From the NCBI GenBank assembly GCA_017405085.1, contig JAFRBB010000063.1, forward strand, positions 1 to 47,692: a DNA stretch of 47,692 nt, written 5' to 3'. Source of the DNA: Eubacteriaceae bacterium. GTDB taxonomy: Bacteria > Bacillota > Clostridia > Eubacteriales > Eubacteriaceae. The translations under genes and the position numbers were made by a program. The notes below the pieces were generated by a model. It made no database searches. It saw nothing but the letters and a program-made list of their open reading frames with translations, and was not told where the DNA came from. Of the stretch, positions 1 to 8,461 are shown piece by piece; position 1 is the first letter of the stretch; every line of letters starts with the position of its first letter.

Positions 1-128
1 CAGACGAACAACAACGGTTATTGGTAGCCTGACAGCCTGACATAGTTTAAACACTGGTATATCCGATATGCCTTGAGACAATACATTTTCTACCTAAAGG
101 TCACCACATTTTTTAATTTACACCAAAT

Positions 129-923
129 TTAGGACTTGACTAAAACAAGATCGATATAGTAATCTTCTTTGTCAGTGTGGATTCTTTGCTGTCTCTCTAC
201 GAACGCAAAACCTTTTCCCAATTCCATCATGAATTTTTCAAGGTTGTTGATGATATTTGTTTCTAGCTCTGATTCATGATAAACTCTGTTTTCCTCCATT
301 CCAAGGAACTCAGCAATGACAGGATTACGCAGAAACTCATACTTTTGTTGGTATGGACTCGTTTTCTCCATCATTTCTTTTTTTACTCCGGTTTTATCGT
401 CAGATAACAACATTCGATCATAATACTGCGTGTTAATATTTCTTCGCAGCGTCCTTACTGACCATGATTGTTCAAGTGCCTCCTGTTCATACCATTCCCT
501 TGCCTTTTGATTTTCAACTTGAATCAATCTTTCGTAATGGGACCATGATAGAAGTCTGGATTGTGGCGACACTGTTCCCACAATGAATGGCGTGTCGATT
601 GTTTGAGATTGTGGTGACGCTGTTCCCAAAATCTCAGGGTAAAGCCGAAAAAACTTGACATACCGATATAAGGCTCTTTTATCAAACCCCTTCCCATACT
701 TTTCTGTAAGCTTTTCCGCTAATCCCTCAATGATGCCGGCTCCATACCGCTCAGCACGTGTTCCGGTCATATTTTCAAGGGAAATACGCCGTCCCAACAA
801 CCAATTGCGTATCACCAAAGTTGTATCAACCACTTTGATGGCAACTTGCTGAGCATCATCAATAATATGGCACACATCCGTCATTAAATCATCTCTTATG
901 TTGTATTTTTTTATTTCACTCAT
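129..923 (-). pseudogene. YhcG/DUF1016-family nuclease, C-terminally truncated
   Basis: The 264-residue product matches the DUF1016 (YhcG/RpnC-like PDDEXK) family. The N-terminal half carries the family helical region (GRRISLENM, YGAGIIEGLAEKL, GFDKRALYRYVKFFRLYP). Near the end FVERQQRIHT and YYIDLVLV form the first strands of the nuclease fold. Family members continue from the YYIDLV strand into a second strand with the conserved acidic residue and lysine (typically LIDLK). Here translation stops three codons later, so the catalytic half is missing and the product is probably inactive. ATG 923 is preferred over GTG 944 because TGAGGT lies 5 nt upstream of it. These genes are commonly found in restriction-modification and mobile loci, which fits the decayed DNA around it. 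Family call is firm; loss of function is inferred. Confidence 0.75.
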
Positions 924-969
924 ATCATACCTCAATATAGTCACTTGCTATGATTGGCTCAAGCGTCAA

Positions 970-984
970 GCCGGCTTTGCCGGC
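970..984. repeat. Perfect short palindrome (GC-TTT-GC core)
   Basis: GCCGGC, TTT, GCCGGC form a perfect 6-bp stem with a 3-nt loop just upstream of the truncated nuclease gene. It has the same design (stem ending in GC, three-base loop, GC) as longer palindromes at 25286, 26405 and 46636. No T-run follows on either strand, so a terminator role is doubtful. Confidence 0.5.
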
Positions 985-1092
985 GATACTTCTTAACCAT
1001 CAAATCAAAGAAGATCGCGAGCTGATTAAAATAAACAAGAATTGATGTCACAAGACTCAATCCACTGACAACCTTGTCTAAAAAAGATATCA

Positions 1093-1269
1093 TTACCGGT
1101 CATTGTCCTGTATCTCTTCCCCCTCAACCGAATCGTCCTCCGGCTTTTCAGGCCGCGATCGAAACCAGGCCACCGCCAACATGATGATAAACCCGATGCC
1201 CACCGCCAAAGCGAACAGCACCGAAAAAAACGCGATGCCAAGCCCGGCGATAAAAACAAAAGTCAACAT
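1093..1269 (-). CDS. Small single-span membrane protein with acidic tail
   Basis: A 58-residue product of unknown function. Residues about 2-32 are hydrophobic and Ala/Gly/Phe-rich (FVFIAGLGIAFFSVLFALAV), long enough for one or two membrane passes. A basic turn (FRSRPEK) and a strongly acidic C-terminus (EDDSVEGEE) follow. The ATG at 1269 is chosen because AAGGAGG lies 7 nt upstream, much better than the upstream alternative at 1299. The gene stands alone between the truncated nuclease and a long non-coding stretch. The family is not recognised; the ribosome binding site is the main support that it is real. Confidence 0.55.
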   Translation of the reverse strand: MLTFVFIAGLGIAFFSVLFALAVGIGFIIMLAVAWFRSRPEKPEDDSVEGEEIQDNDR

Positions 1270-1299
1270 CGAATTCCTCCTTTTTTCATCAACAATCAC

Positions 1300-2113
1300 A
1301 AATCGAATCGTTGCGGCCGTTGTGGATGAATTGAAGGCCGCCGCGGTCGATGCCCAAAGACCGCCAATGCCGCGAACGTCGTACCTCTATTATAAAGGAC
1401 GCGGCTTTATTTGTCATCCCGATATAACATATGATTGACCGAATTTCGCCCAATCCGTGACGTCAAAAAAATAAAAAAGGCTTTAAACCGCCAATGAAAA
1501 CCATGTCAAAAAAAGTGAAAAAATCCGACAGACAATCGTCTCATAGAAAATAAACGGAAGCGAACAAATGTTTGACCGAACCACAAAGACAAAAGCGGTA
1601 AAAATTAATCGTGTTGAGGCTATCGTGACGAAAAGCTGATCAAACAACGACAAATCACAGAGAAATCATCGCAAATTGTCAGCGAAAATTGGTAAAAAGT
1701 CAGTAGATTTTGTTTTTTCCGGCAAAATCGACGTGATCCGATGCTTATTTTAAGCGGACAAAATCAGGCCTTTCAAGCGCGAAAAACCGCTTCATACCGC
1801 CAAAAAATCCATATTTGGCTTCAACGGGAAAAGGCGCTTTAAGGTGAAAACAACGCGCGTCGCAAATCGCAAATGTCCGACCTAGGTTAGGACAGGTTAG
1901 TTTAGGTAAGGATAATAATATATTCGCCAATGGTCGCAGCAATCATTGCGACTGTGACGACTCGCCGCGATATAAAACGGCTGTTTCACAGCCGAGGTTG
2001 AGGAGGTGTGGGATATATTTTAAAAAATCAGCAAACACAAAATTTGCCCGCGTACCAAAAAAGTGAATAGCAGTTAACAACTTGTCAAAAGCCCTTTTCC
2101 CTTGCAAAGGCGG
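1300..2113. other. Intergenic stretch, apparently decayed
   Basis: No convincing gene is seen. The stretch contains many short frames full of stops, an imperfect iteration of AGGTTAG-like units at about 1872-1911, and a perfect hairpin at 1978-1994 (CGGCTGT, TTC, ACAGCCG). A GAGGAGGT Shine-Dalgarno-like sequence at about 2000 precedes no useful frame. The pattern suggests gene remnants. Confidence 0.4.
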
Positions 2114-2142
2114 TTGACAAACACCATGTACTCAGATAGAAC
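2114..2142 (+). promoter_or_regulatory. Sigma-A-like promoter with downstream direct repeat
   Basis: TTGACA (2114-2119) and TAGAAC (2137-2142) are separated by 17 bp. Downstream, ACTCGGTT occurs twice in direct orientation (2153-2160 and 2176-2183) with a 23-bp period, as an operator might. It points at the decayed frame that follows. Confidence 0.35.
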
Positions 2143-2230
2143 ACAGCCAAATACTCGGTTATAAATCGTCCAAACACTCGGTTTTGATTAAACTGATGTC
2201 ACGAAAACGAAAATAGAAAGGAGGATTAAT

Positions 2231-2521
2231 ATTGAAATAATACGATCAAAATCTGTCCGACAAAGTACCTATCACCCATTTGACGCCGAAGGACGCTACG
2301 TTGTATTGAGGGCGACAAATAGAAAATCCACTGAATTGACGAATAAAATCGACACGAAAAATGCCAAAGCCGGTATTCTTGACGGCACTTCGCGGCGTTT
2401 CTCCCTTTGGGTATCAGCGAGAAGATGGCGTGTTGGTTGTGCCGGTCGCTTGTTTAAAAAATTAGCAAAAACCCTTCGCGGCTGCGAAATCCGCAAAAAC
2501 CTAGTCATAAAGCAAAATTAA
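2231..2521 (+). pseudogene. Decayed reading frame behind a strong ribosome binding site
   Basis: AAAGGAGG at 2217-2224 is an excellent Shine-Dalgarno site. The best-spaced start, TTG 2233, is followed by AAA TAA and gives only two codons. The long open frame (about 96 codons to TAA 2519-2521) can only be entered at a rare ATT (2231) or at an internal ATG at 2306. The translation is rich in Arg, Lys and Ser and resembles no family I know. Together with the promoter upstream this looks like the remains of a gene that lost its start by frameshift. Function unknown; it may be noise. Confidence 0.25.
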
Positions 2522-2558
2522 ATGCGCGCTTCACAATCCGCAAATAAGAGAACGATCA

Positions 2559-3632
2559 TCACGGTTTTTCCTCATAATTCCAAAACCACAAGAGCGCATT
2601 GAACATATATTGATTTGACTGCTCAGGTCCGTGAGTGCCACCTTCACACAATCTGTACGAGACATTTCCCTCCGCCTCATTATCCGCGAGATGAAAAGTT
2701 TCACCGTAATCATTGACCATGCTGTCAATCTGACGAGAAAATCCCGATTCGGCAAAATCCTCCGTTCCCGTCGCAGCCCATATGAAAAAATCCCTGTCCG
2801 TCCATTCGGAAGAGCGAACAATGGCATCGATCCACTGACCGTCACCCATATTTCCGCTCATCGGCATGTAATATCGAAAATAATCAAAACAATATTGAAA
2901 AGTACGCCAGGTGTTCACGCTTCCCATGGAAAAGCCACCAAAGCCCCTGTGGTCGCGGGAGGCTTTCAGCTTGTCAAGGGACGTATCAAAGTCAGCCCAG
3001 GTGTGGTAACGCTTCTCAACCGCCGGAACAAGATCGCCCATCAATTCATAATGGAAACGCTCCGTCAGCCGTAATGCCAAACTGCAATCCCAACTGTCCC
3101 GATCGCTCGTATTGTTATACGTCGGGCAAACAAGAATCAAAGGCTTCATACGTCCATCCTGGATGACATGATCAATCGCGTTCTTCAATTCCGACGGATG
3201 CTCATCCGTGCCGAGCACCGTCTCCTCATTGCTCCATCCGCCGTGGCTCAAATAAAAAATATTGTATTTTCGCGCGGCATCATAGCCGTAAGGAAGATAT
3301 ACCCAAGCCGTCTTTGTCAGTTTTTGCGTATGTTGCTCATAACCAAATGATTCCCAAGTGTCATAGACCAACCGGACGGGGCTTCCATCCTTTTCGGCTG
3401 GTTGTCTATACACCTCCGAAATGATCTCCAGTTCCCGCGGAATATTTCGCACGTTTTTTTCAAATATCTCCACTGTACTTTCTCCCGCCTGTGTATCTGA
3501 TTCTTTTATCGTTTCCTGTTCTGCCGTTTTCTCCGTTTCTGTCGGTTTCAAAGCTTCTTGACCACTTCCGCAAGCGGCAAGCGCAAAAAGAACCGCACAA
3601 GCGAAAAGGAGCAATGATATTCTATTCTTCAT
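2559..3632 (-). CDS. Secreted lipoprotein esterase (CE1/feruloyl-esterase-like alpha/beta hydrolase)
   Basis: The 357-residue product starts with a lipoprotein signal peptide (MKNRISLLLFACAVLFALAAC, lipobox LAAC), then a Thr/Glu-rich linker, then an esterase D-like fold. NIFYLSHGGW is the oxyanion-hole region, GFSMGS carries the nucleophile serine (GxSxG), and GGTHGPEQ near the C-terminus holds the likely catalytic histidine. Length and motifs fit carbohydrate-esterase family 1 or xylan/feruloyl esterase-like proteins. Start ATG 3632 is chosen over GTG 3641 because AGGAG lies 8 nt upstream and the signal peptide then begins cleanly. It is the last gene of the redox/hydrolase operon. Substrate is not determinable; anchoring outside the membrane is inferred from the lipobox. 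Confidence 0.8.
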   Translation of the reverse strand: MKNRISLLLFACAVLFALAACGSGQEALKPTETEKTAEQETIKESDTQAGESTVEIFEKNVRNIPRELEIISEVYRQPAEKDGSPVRLVYDTWESFGYEQHTQKLTKTAWVYLPYGYDAARKYNIFYLSHGGWSNEETVLGTDEHPSELKNAIDHVIQDGRMKPLILVCPTYNNTSDRDSWDCSLALRLTERFHYELMGDLVPAVEKRYHTWADFDTSLDKLKASRDHRGFGGFSMGSVNTWRTFQYCFDYFRYYMPMSGNMGDGQWIDAIVRSSEWTDRDFFIWAATGTEDFAESGFSRQIDSMVNDYGETFHLADNEAEGNVSYRLCEGGTHGPEQSNQYMFNALLWFWNYEEKP

Positions 3633-3658
3633 ATGGATCACTCCTATTCGCCATACTT

Positions 3659-4105
3659 TTAAATCACAGTTGTTTTCCTGGCTTCCTGCGAATTTGTTAT
3701 CATGCCCTGATAAGCAAATCCATACAGTCCGGCAAAACGTGATATGGTAAATTCACAAGCTTCCAGCTGCCATTTCTCCGGAGACGCACCCTGCATGATA
3801 AAGAGCAGAGTTTTGCCTCTGAACTCGCCTTGCTCTATGGAACCATAACATCGGTCAAGGAAATTACGCATCAGGCCGCAGATGTTGTGCCAGTACAGCG
3901 GCGACCCCAGAATGACCATATCTGCCTTGCTAATTGCAGAGATTACCTCATTAAATTGATCATCCGCATATTCCTGACCGTAGGCATAGATTTTATAGTC
4001 AATCAGATTCAAAGTTGCATACTCTTTTTCGGCAAGCAATTCTTTTGCCAGCCTTGCTGTGGTCCCGTTTTTATTCGGGCTTGCGTTTATAAATAAAATG
4101 CTCAT
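3659..4105 (-). CDS. NAD(P)H-dependent FMN reductase / flavodoxin-fold oxidoreductase
   Basis: The 148-residue product has a flavodoxin-like fold. The N-terminal ILFINASPNKNGTTARLAKE is the FMN phosphate-binding loop of the NADPH-dependent FMN reductase group, and MVILGSPLYWHNICGLMRNFLDR is the second flavin-contacting segment. It probably reduces flavin or quinone-type substrates in the cytoplasm. The start overlaps the end of the lipoprotein leader (4071-4283) by 35 nt and has no good ribosome binding site of its own, so translation is probably coupled. At 148 residues it is shorter than most relatives and may be trimmed at the C-terminus. Specific substrate unknown. Confidence 0.75.
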   Translation of the reverse strand: MSILFINASPNKNGTTARLAKELLAEKEYATLNLIDYKIYAYGQEYADDQFNEVISAISKADMVILGSPLYWHNICGLMRNFLDRCYGSIEQGEFRGKTLLFIMQGASPEKWQLEACEFTISRFAGLYGFAYQGMITNSQEARKTTVI

Positions 4106-4283
4106 TATTGTAATACATTGTCATTGATTGTACTTCACCCGCGCTTGGCCGTGACGCGTTGCGCTCTTCTGAAATGTCCCGATCTTCGCTTCGGCCCGTC
4201 TCCATCGTTTCCATTGAAACCGCACAAGCGCAAAGCCCGCCAAACATCAAAACCAATATAACCACGATCATTACTTTGCGCAA
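4071..4283 (-). CDS. Short lipoprotein, likely truncated
   Basis: A 70-residue product. The N-terminus has a lipoprotein signal (RKVMIVVILVLMFGGLCAC, lipobox GLCAC), followed by a Glu/Arg/Ser-rich linker and SAGEVQSMTMYYNNE. TTG 4283 is the preferred start: GGAGG lies 8 nt upstream and the signal peptide then begins with Met-Arg-Lys; the upstream ATG at 4298 has no site. In comparable clostridial redox operons such a leader usually precedes a flavodoxin or cyclophilin-like domain; here it stops almost at once and runs out of frame into the FMN reductase. I infer a deletion or frameshift remnant, though a small real lipoprotein cannot be excluded. Confidence 0.5.
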   Translation of the reverse strand: MRKVMIVVILVLMFGGLCACAVSMETMETGRSEDRDISEERNASRPSAGEVQSMTMYYNNEHFIYKRKPE

Positions 4284-4305
4284 GTGCCAGTCCTCCATCT
4301 ATGCT

Positions 4306-5178
4306 TTACAGATATTTGTTATAAAACGGCAAAATAAACTCAAAAGCTTCCGAAACGAAGGGCGCCAGATCATACATATCAAAGTGACTTGCCTCAGGGA
4401 TGACATGAATTTCCTTTGGTGCGCCGACAACAGCATTATAAATATCCTCTGATGAGGGCTTCGACCAGGCGTTTTCCGCGGTAATCACACAATACGGTTT
4501 TTTCATCTCCTTCATGATATTTGTCACGTTGTACTTCACCAATTCAAGCTGACTCCAGGCGATGACCCGATTAGACCATCTCGGATGGGTCCCCCTTGCG
4601 CTGTAATAATACGCTGCGCCTTCATCAAAGGCTCTTGGCATAAAATTGAGATACATCAACTCACCCTTCCCTTGATCATAGGCTTCCTTCGCTGTCTTCA
4701 CTTCCGATTCCGGCTTAAAAAAGCCCATCATCGGAGACGTCGAAATATCGGAAATAGCAGGAACGACAGCCGTCACCGCCTTGATGCGTGGCTCCTTCAC
4801 TCCGGCAACCGACATGTATGAGCCGGAGCCGCAAATACCGAGACCCCCGATACGGTCATTGTCCACATAAGGAAGAGCACAAAGATAGTCGACAGCTCCC
4901 TCGATATCACTTTCCTTAACATCGGGAAGCTCCTGCCCTCTGGGTGTTCCTTCGCTCTCACCAAAATAGGTGCCGTCAAACACTAATGTCACATAACCGG
5001 CATCAGTCAGTCTTTCGGCATACACCGACTGCGCCTGCTCTTTGACGGAAAGCATCGGTCCCGTCAAAATGATAGCCGGATAGTTTCGGCTGAGATCAAA
5101 GCCCTCCGGAAGGCGAAGCAGTCCCGCCAGCCTCGTGTTTAATTCCTTGTTAACAAATACGACTTTCTGTGTGTCCAT
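4306..5178 (-). CDS. Alpha/beta hydrolase, dienelactone-hydrolase-like
   Basis: The 290-residue cytoplasmic protein has an alpha/beta hydrolase fold. YPAIILTGPM and GTYFGESEGTPRG form the oxyanion and early-loop regions. GGLGICGSGSYM is the nucleophile elbow, where the GxSxG serine position is occupied by cysteine, as in the dienelactone hydrolase branch. PEASHFDMYD carries the likely catalytic histidine. Start ATG 5178 is chosen because GGAGG stands 8 nt upstream; the longer TTG start would place that site inside the gene. It follows the second hydrolase gene after 187 nt, and TTGAGG followed by CATAAT in that gap might be an internal promoter. Substrate unknown. Confidence 0.75.
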   Translation of the reverse strand: MDTQKVVFVNKELNTRLAGLLRLPEGFDLSRNYPAIILTGPMLSVKEQAQSVYAERLTDAGYVTLVFDGTYFGESEGTPRGQELPDVKESDIEGAVDYLCALPYVDNDRIGGLGICGSGSYMSVAGVKEPRIKAVTAVVPAISDISTSPMMGFFKPESEVKTAKEAYDQGKGELMYLNFMPRAFDEGAAYYYSARGTHPRWSNRVIAWSQLELVKYNVTNIMKEMKKPYCVITAENAWSKPSSEDIYNAVVGAPKEIHVIPEASHFDMYDLAPFVSEAFEFILPFYNKYL

Positions 5179-5365
5179 TCTAAAATCCTCCAAATTAAAA
5201 ATTATGTAAATCGTCTTTAATCGCCCTCAAGCCATTTCATCGAGCAAAAATCCTATCCGTAACAACCATCCATCGCCATCATCGATACGTCATCGTTAAT
5301 AAATCACAAACGACCTCCAAAGCGACGGACACGTCATATCTCTTGAACGGCACATGTTTGCCCCT

Positions 5366-6193
5366 TTAAAATCCGTTGACCGCGTGCTCACCGAATAGCC
5401 ATCCCATCACTTTACCGTCGTGGGAAAATGTCACGCCGCCGCCATGCTGATCGCTGATGCCCCGTTGTTCAAAATAAGTTTGATCTTTCAGGTCAAGAAC
5501 GACCAGCTTGTTGATTTGATCTTCATGAAACCCTTTCTTTTTGTACAGGGTTCTCAACTTCTCAGCAGTCTGTCGCACAGATGCGCTACCGTAATAGCTA
5601 TCATCTTTCCCCGTCACCATATACACCGGTGTCATGGTGTTGACAAGGGCCTCCAGATCGCCGTCCCATTGGGATGAGCAATGCAGAAAAGCGCTGAACA
5701 ATTCTGGAGCGATCTCCATAACAAGCGAGCCGGTCTCTCCGCCGCCTGAATACCCATTCAAATACACCTTTTCTGGATCAATGTTGTAATGCTCAAGAAA
5801 ATATTGGGTCAACGCCACGGTTTGCCTCGCCGATGTCTGATCCCAGTCATTCAATTGCGGCGCGATGACAATCATGTTCTCGTTGTATTTTTGAGCCTCA
5901 ATGCCATAGTCTTCTGCCCGAATATTAGCCCCGACTCCCTGAAAATAAAGCCCTTCGTATCCCGGCAATGTCACAAACAAAGCGTAGGGAGCGTTTCCTT
6001 TAGCCTGTTCCGGAAGATGCATCCCGAAATGAATATCACCGTCTTTTTTGCTGTGAAACACGTTATCAAAGAGAAATCCGCGTATTTTCTTATCGCCGAA
6101 ATTGATTGCCGTCGGTGCCGAAATCACGCCTTCCGCGCCGGCGACACCCCCCGACACGGAGCTTTTTATTCCGGGTTCAGTTCCCGCGCCCAT
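5366..6193 (-). CDS. Alpha/beta hydrolase, PHB-depolymerase/prolyl-oligopeptidase-like
   Basis: The 275-residue product contains PYALFVTLPGYEG (oxyanion region), NGYSGGGETG (nucleophile serine), VTGKDDSYYG (acid residue) and FSHDGKVMGWLFG (histidine at the C-terminus). This is the pattern of poly(3-hydroxybutyrate) depolymerase-like and prolyl-oligopeptidase-like esterases. The only good start, ATG 6193, lies inside the end of the upstream flavodoxin gene, a 28-nt overlap with no clear ribosome binding site, so translation is probably coupled. No signal peptide is visible: the N-terminus is Gly/Ser/Ala-rich, possibly a linker once fused to the flavodoxin lipoprotein. Natural substrate unknown. 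Confidence 0.7.
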   Translation of the reverse strand: MGAGTEPGIKSSVSGGVAGAEGVISAPTAINFGDKKIRGFLFDNVFHSKKDGDIHFGMHLPEQAKGNAPYALFVTLPGYEGLYFQGVGANIRAEDYGIEAQKYNENMIVIAPQLNDWDQTSARQTVALTQYFLEHYNIDPEKVYLNGYSGGGETGSLVMEIAPELFSAFLHCSSQWDGDLEALVNTMTPVYMVTGKDDSYYGSASVRQTAEKLRTLYKKKGFHEDQINKLVVLDLKDQTYFEQRGISDQHGGGVTFSHDGKVMGWLFGEHAVNGF

Positions 6194-6768
6194 TGTCGGA
6201 CTTCACTTTCATCCGGATTTTCCGTAAACCGCTTGCCTTCTTTCCATTCACCGGTTCCCGCCATCTTTTCAAGATTGGTTCCGCTGCTACCGAGTTCCGA
6301 GCTTGTTGATGTACAAAAAGGAATCACCTGTTTCCCGGAAAAATCATTGTTTTGAACAAATCCGTTTATCACCCACGCCGCGTCACGCCACCAAATCGGA
6401 TAACCAATTAGCACCACGTTGTAATCGCTCCAATTCGTCACCTTATCGGAGACAAGGAGAACGTTTTGAAGTGAGACATCGTTATGCTCTTTGTTAACAC
6501 GACTCTCTGAATTTGTCCAGTTCAGATCCGCCTCGGAATAAGGCTGGGCGGGCACAATCTCAAACGTATCCGCCTTCAGCTCGTCAGCCGCAAGTTCAGC
6601 AACCCGCTTCGTATTTCCCGATCCCGAAAAATAAACAACAATCACTTTTTTCCCTTGGGTTGACTCCTTCTCCCCCGATGAGGACGAAGCGGAATTGTTT
6701 GCGTTGGCGCACGCCGCCAAAGCAACAATCATCGTCACCATTGAGATGATCACCATCAATTTTTTCAT
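6166..6768 (-). CDS. Flavodoxin-fold lipoprotein
   Basis: The 200-residue product begins with a lipoprotein signal (MKKLMVIISMVTMIVALAAC, lipobox ALAAC) and a Ser/Asn-rich linker. A flavodoxin domain follows: VIVVYFSGSGNTKRVAELAA binds the FMN phosphate, IGYPIWWRDAAWVINGF is the flavin-stacking loop, and KQVIPFCTSTSSELGSSG completes the fold. Start ATG 6768 overlaps the stop of the alcohol dehydrogenase as ATGA, the signature of coupled translation; it also gives the cleanest signal peptide. It would be an extracytoplasmic flavin electron carrier or quinone reductase anchored to the membrane. Its partner is not evident. Confidence 0.8.
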   Translation of the reverse strand: MKKLMVIISMVTMIVALAACANANNSASSSSGEKESTQGKKVIVVYFSGSGNTKRVAELAADELKADTFEIVPAQPYSEADLNWTNSESRVNKEHNDVSLQNVLLVSDKVTNWSDYNVVLIGYPIWWRDAAWVINGFVQNNDFSGKQVIPFCTSTSSELGSSGTNLEKMAGTGEWKEGKRFTENPDESEVRQWARELNPE

Positions 6769-7943
6769 TGCTTCACCATCCTTCCTCGACATTCAAGCAA
6801 AATGTCATACAACTCATCCGCCGTAAAAACCTTTGGACATCCCCGGGTCAAAATGGTGGAATCGGCAATCGCCCGATAATCCGTATCCTCCAAGATACCC
6901 ATTTCCGCAAAAGTCGTGGGAAGACCGATCGCCTTGATGAATGCACCAAGGACATCGACAAACGCCTTGGCCAAATCGGCCTCATCCTTTCCGGAGGGTT
7001 CGATATTCCAGACGGTCACCGCCAATCTGGCGAACGACTCGTTCGCCTCCGGCATCATCCGTCGATAAAGGACGGGATGGATAACTGCGAGCCCCTGCCC
7101 GTGGTTGCAGTTCGTGTAAGCGCCGAGCTGATGCTCCAGCATATGGCATTGAAAATCGGTCGTCTTTCCAATTTTCAACAGACCGTTTTCTGCCATCGCG
7201 GCGGCCCAGAGAAGCTCACTTCTCGCCTGAAGATCTCCGGGATTCTCAATTGTCGCACGGATATTGCGAATGATGTTTCTCTGCGTCGCTTCGTTGATTT
7301 CGTCAGACAAATTGATCTTGCGAGGAGAACCCATATAGGTTTCCATACAGTGGGAAAGAGAATCGAAAGCCCCCGAAATCACCTGTTTCATCGGCATGGT
7401 CATTGTATAGGTCGGATCCAAAATCGCGAAGTCATAAAAAGCGCCCCACAGCGCGGATTTCACCATCTTTTCCTCATGCGTGATTACTGCGCCGTTGTTC
7501 ATCTCCGCTCCGGTTCCGAAAGCGGTGACCATCGCGCCCATCGGGATAAACGATGTCGGTGTACCGTGCGCGTCATACTCATAATCCCATATATCCTGTT
7601 TTAGCAATGCTTGTGCGGATACGATTTTGCAGCAGTCAATGACAGAGCCGCCGCCAACCGCGAGAATAAAATCTACTTTGTTTTCTTTTGCCAGTGCTGC
7701 GCCTTCCTGAACCTTGGCATAAGTGGGGTTGGACATAATGCCGCAAAACTCAATGACTTCCTTACCGGCTTTTTTGAGTATTTCCGTCAATTCCTCATAA
7801 ATGCCGTTTTGCTTGATTGAACCCCCGCCATATGCCAAAAGCACTGTCTTCCCGACTTTCGCGAGTTCCGATGTGAGATGTTTCTCAGCGGCTTTCTCAC
7901 CAAAATATACTTTCACAGGGAAATCATATATAAAATCATTCAT
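6765..7943 (-). CDS. Iron-containing alcohol dehydrogenase (YqhD/butanol dehydrogenase-like)
   Basis: The 392-residue protein is of full family length. KVYFGEKAAEKH opens the fold, GGGSVIDCCKIVSAQA binds the NAD(P) pyrophosphate, and DSLSHCMETYMG, CHMLEHQLGAYTNCNHGQGLA supply the histidines of the metal site typical of class III alcohol dehydrogenases. It most likely reduces aldehydes to alcohols with NADPH. It lies 18 nt downstream of a flavodoxin gene and overlaps the next gene by 4 nt. In E. coli the homologous yqhD is paired with the aldo/keto reductase gene dkgA and answers to aldehyde stress; the same two activities are paired here. Confidence 0.9.
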   Translation of the reverse strand: MNDFIYDFPVKVYFGEKAAEKHLTSELAKVGKTVLLAYGGGSIKQNGIYEELTEILKKAGKEVIEFCGIMSNPTYAKVQEGAALAKENKVDFILAVGGGSVIDCCKIVSAQALLKQDIWDYEYDAHGTPTSFIPMGAMVTAFGTGAEMNNGAVITHEEKMVKSALWGAFYDFAILDPTYTMTMPMKQVISGAFDSLSHCMETYMGSPRKINLSDEINEATQRNIIRNIRATIENPGDLQARSELLWAAAMAENGLLKIGKTTDFQCHMLEHQLGAYTNCNHGQGLAVIHPVLYRRMMPEANESFARLAVTVWNIEPSGKDEADLAKAFVDVLGAFIKAIGLPTTFAEMGILEDTDYRAIADSTILTRGCPKVFTADELYDILLECRGRMVKQ

Positions 7944-7961
7944 TTCATTATCTCCTTGCCA

Positions 7962-8441
7962 TTACAGGCTTTTAATCCATGTTTCGACTATTTGAGCCGC
8001 ATTGTTTTCCGCTTCTTTCATCTCAATGGGCAGACCTTTTAAAACAATCGCATCCACCTCAAGCTGTTTGATTGTTTCGTAGGTGCCGCCGTCGCCGGAT
8101 CCCATATGCGTGTTGAAAGGAATGATGGTCTTTCCCGAAAAATCATATTTGTCAAAAAATGTGTAGATAATCATTGGAAAAGTGTACCACCACATCGGAT
8201 AGCCGATATAGATACAATCATAGATGTCGATATTGATTTCATTTTTGATTGCTGGGCGCTGATTCTCATCGTGTTCTTTTTTCGCGAGTCTCGCCAGAGC
8301 GTTGTAATTTTCACGATTACTATCATATGAAACAAGCGGCACGATCTCAGCAAGATCCGCGCCCGTTTGTTCGGCAATTTCTTTCGCGACGATTTTCGTG
8401 CTTCCGTAAACGGAAAAGTATACAACCAATTCCTTTGCCAT
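7962..8441 (-). CDS. Flavodoxin-family protein
   Basis: The 159-residue cytoplasmic protein has MAKELVVYFSVYGSTKIVAKE at the N-terminus (FMN phosphate loop), IYIGYPMWWYTFPMIIYTFF (flavin-contacting loop) and TIIPFNTHMGSGDGGTYE. These are hallmarks of the flavodoxin_4 group found beside aldo/keto reductases. ATG 8441 is preferred to TTG 8465 because AGAAAG lies upstream and the family begins at this methionine. It starts 20 nt after the aldo/keto reductase gene in the same operon. It may carry electrons or reduce quinones; exact substrate unknown. Confidence 0.8.
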   Translation of the reverse strand: MAKELVVYFSVYGSTKIVAKEIAEQTGADLAEIVPLVSYDSNRENYNALARLAKKEHDENQRPAIKNEINIDIYDCIYIGYPMWWYTFPMIIYTFFDKYDFSGKTIIPFNTHMGSGDGGTYETIKQLEVDAIVLKGLPIEMKEAENNAAQIVETWIKSL

Positions 8442-8461
8442 GTTCTTTTTCTTTCTATGAA

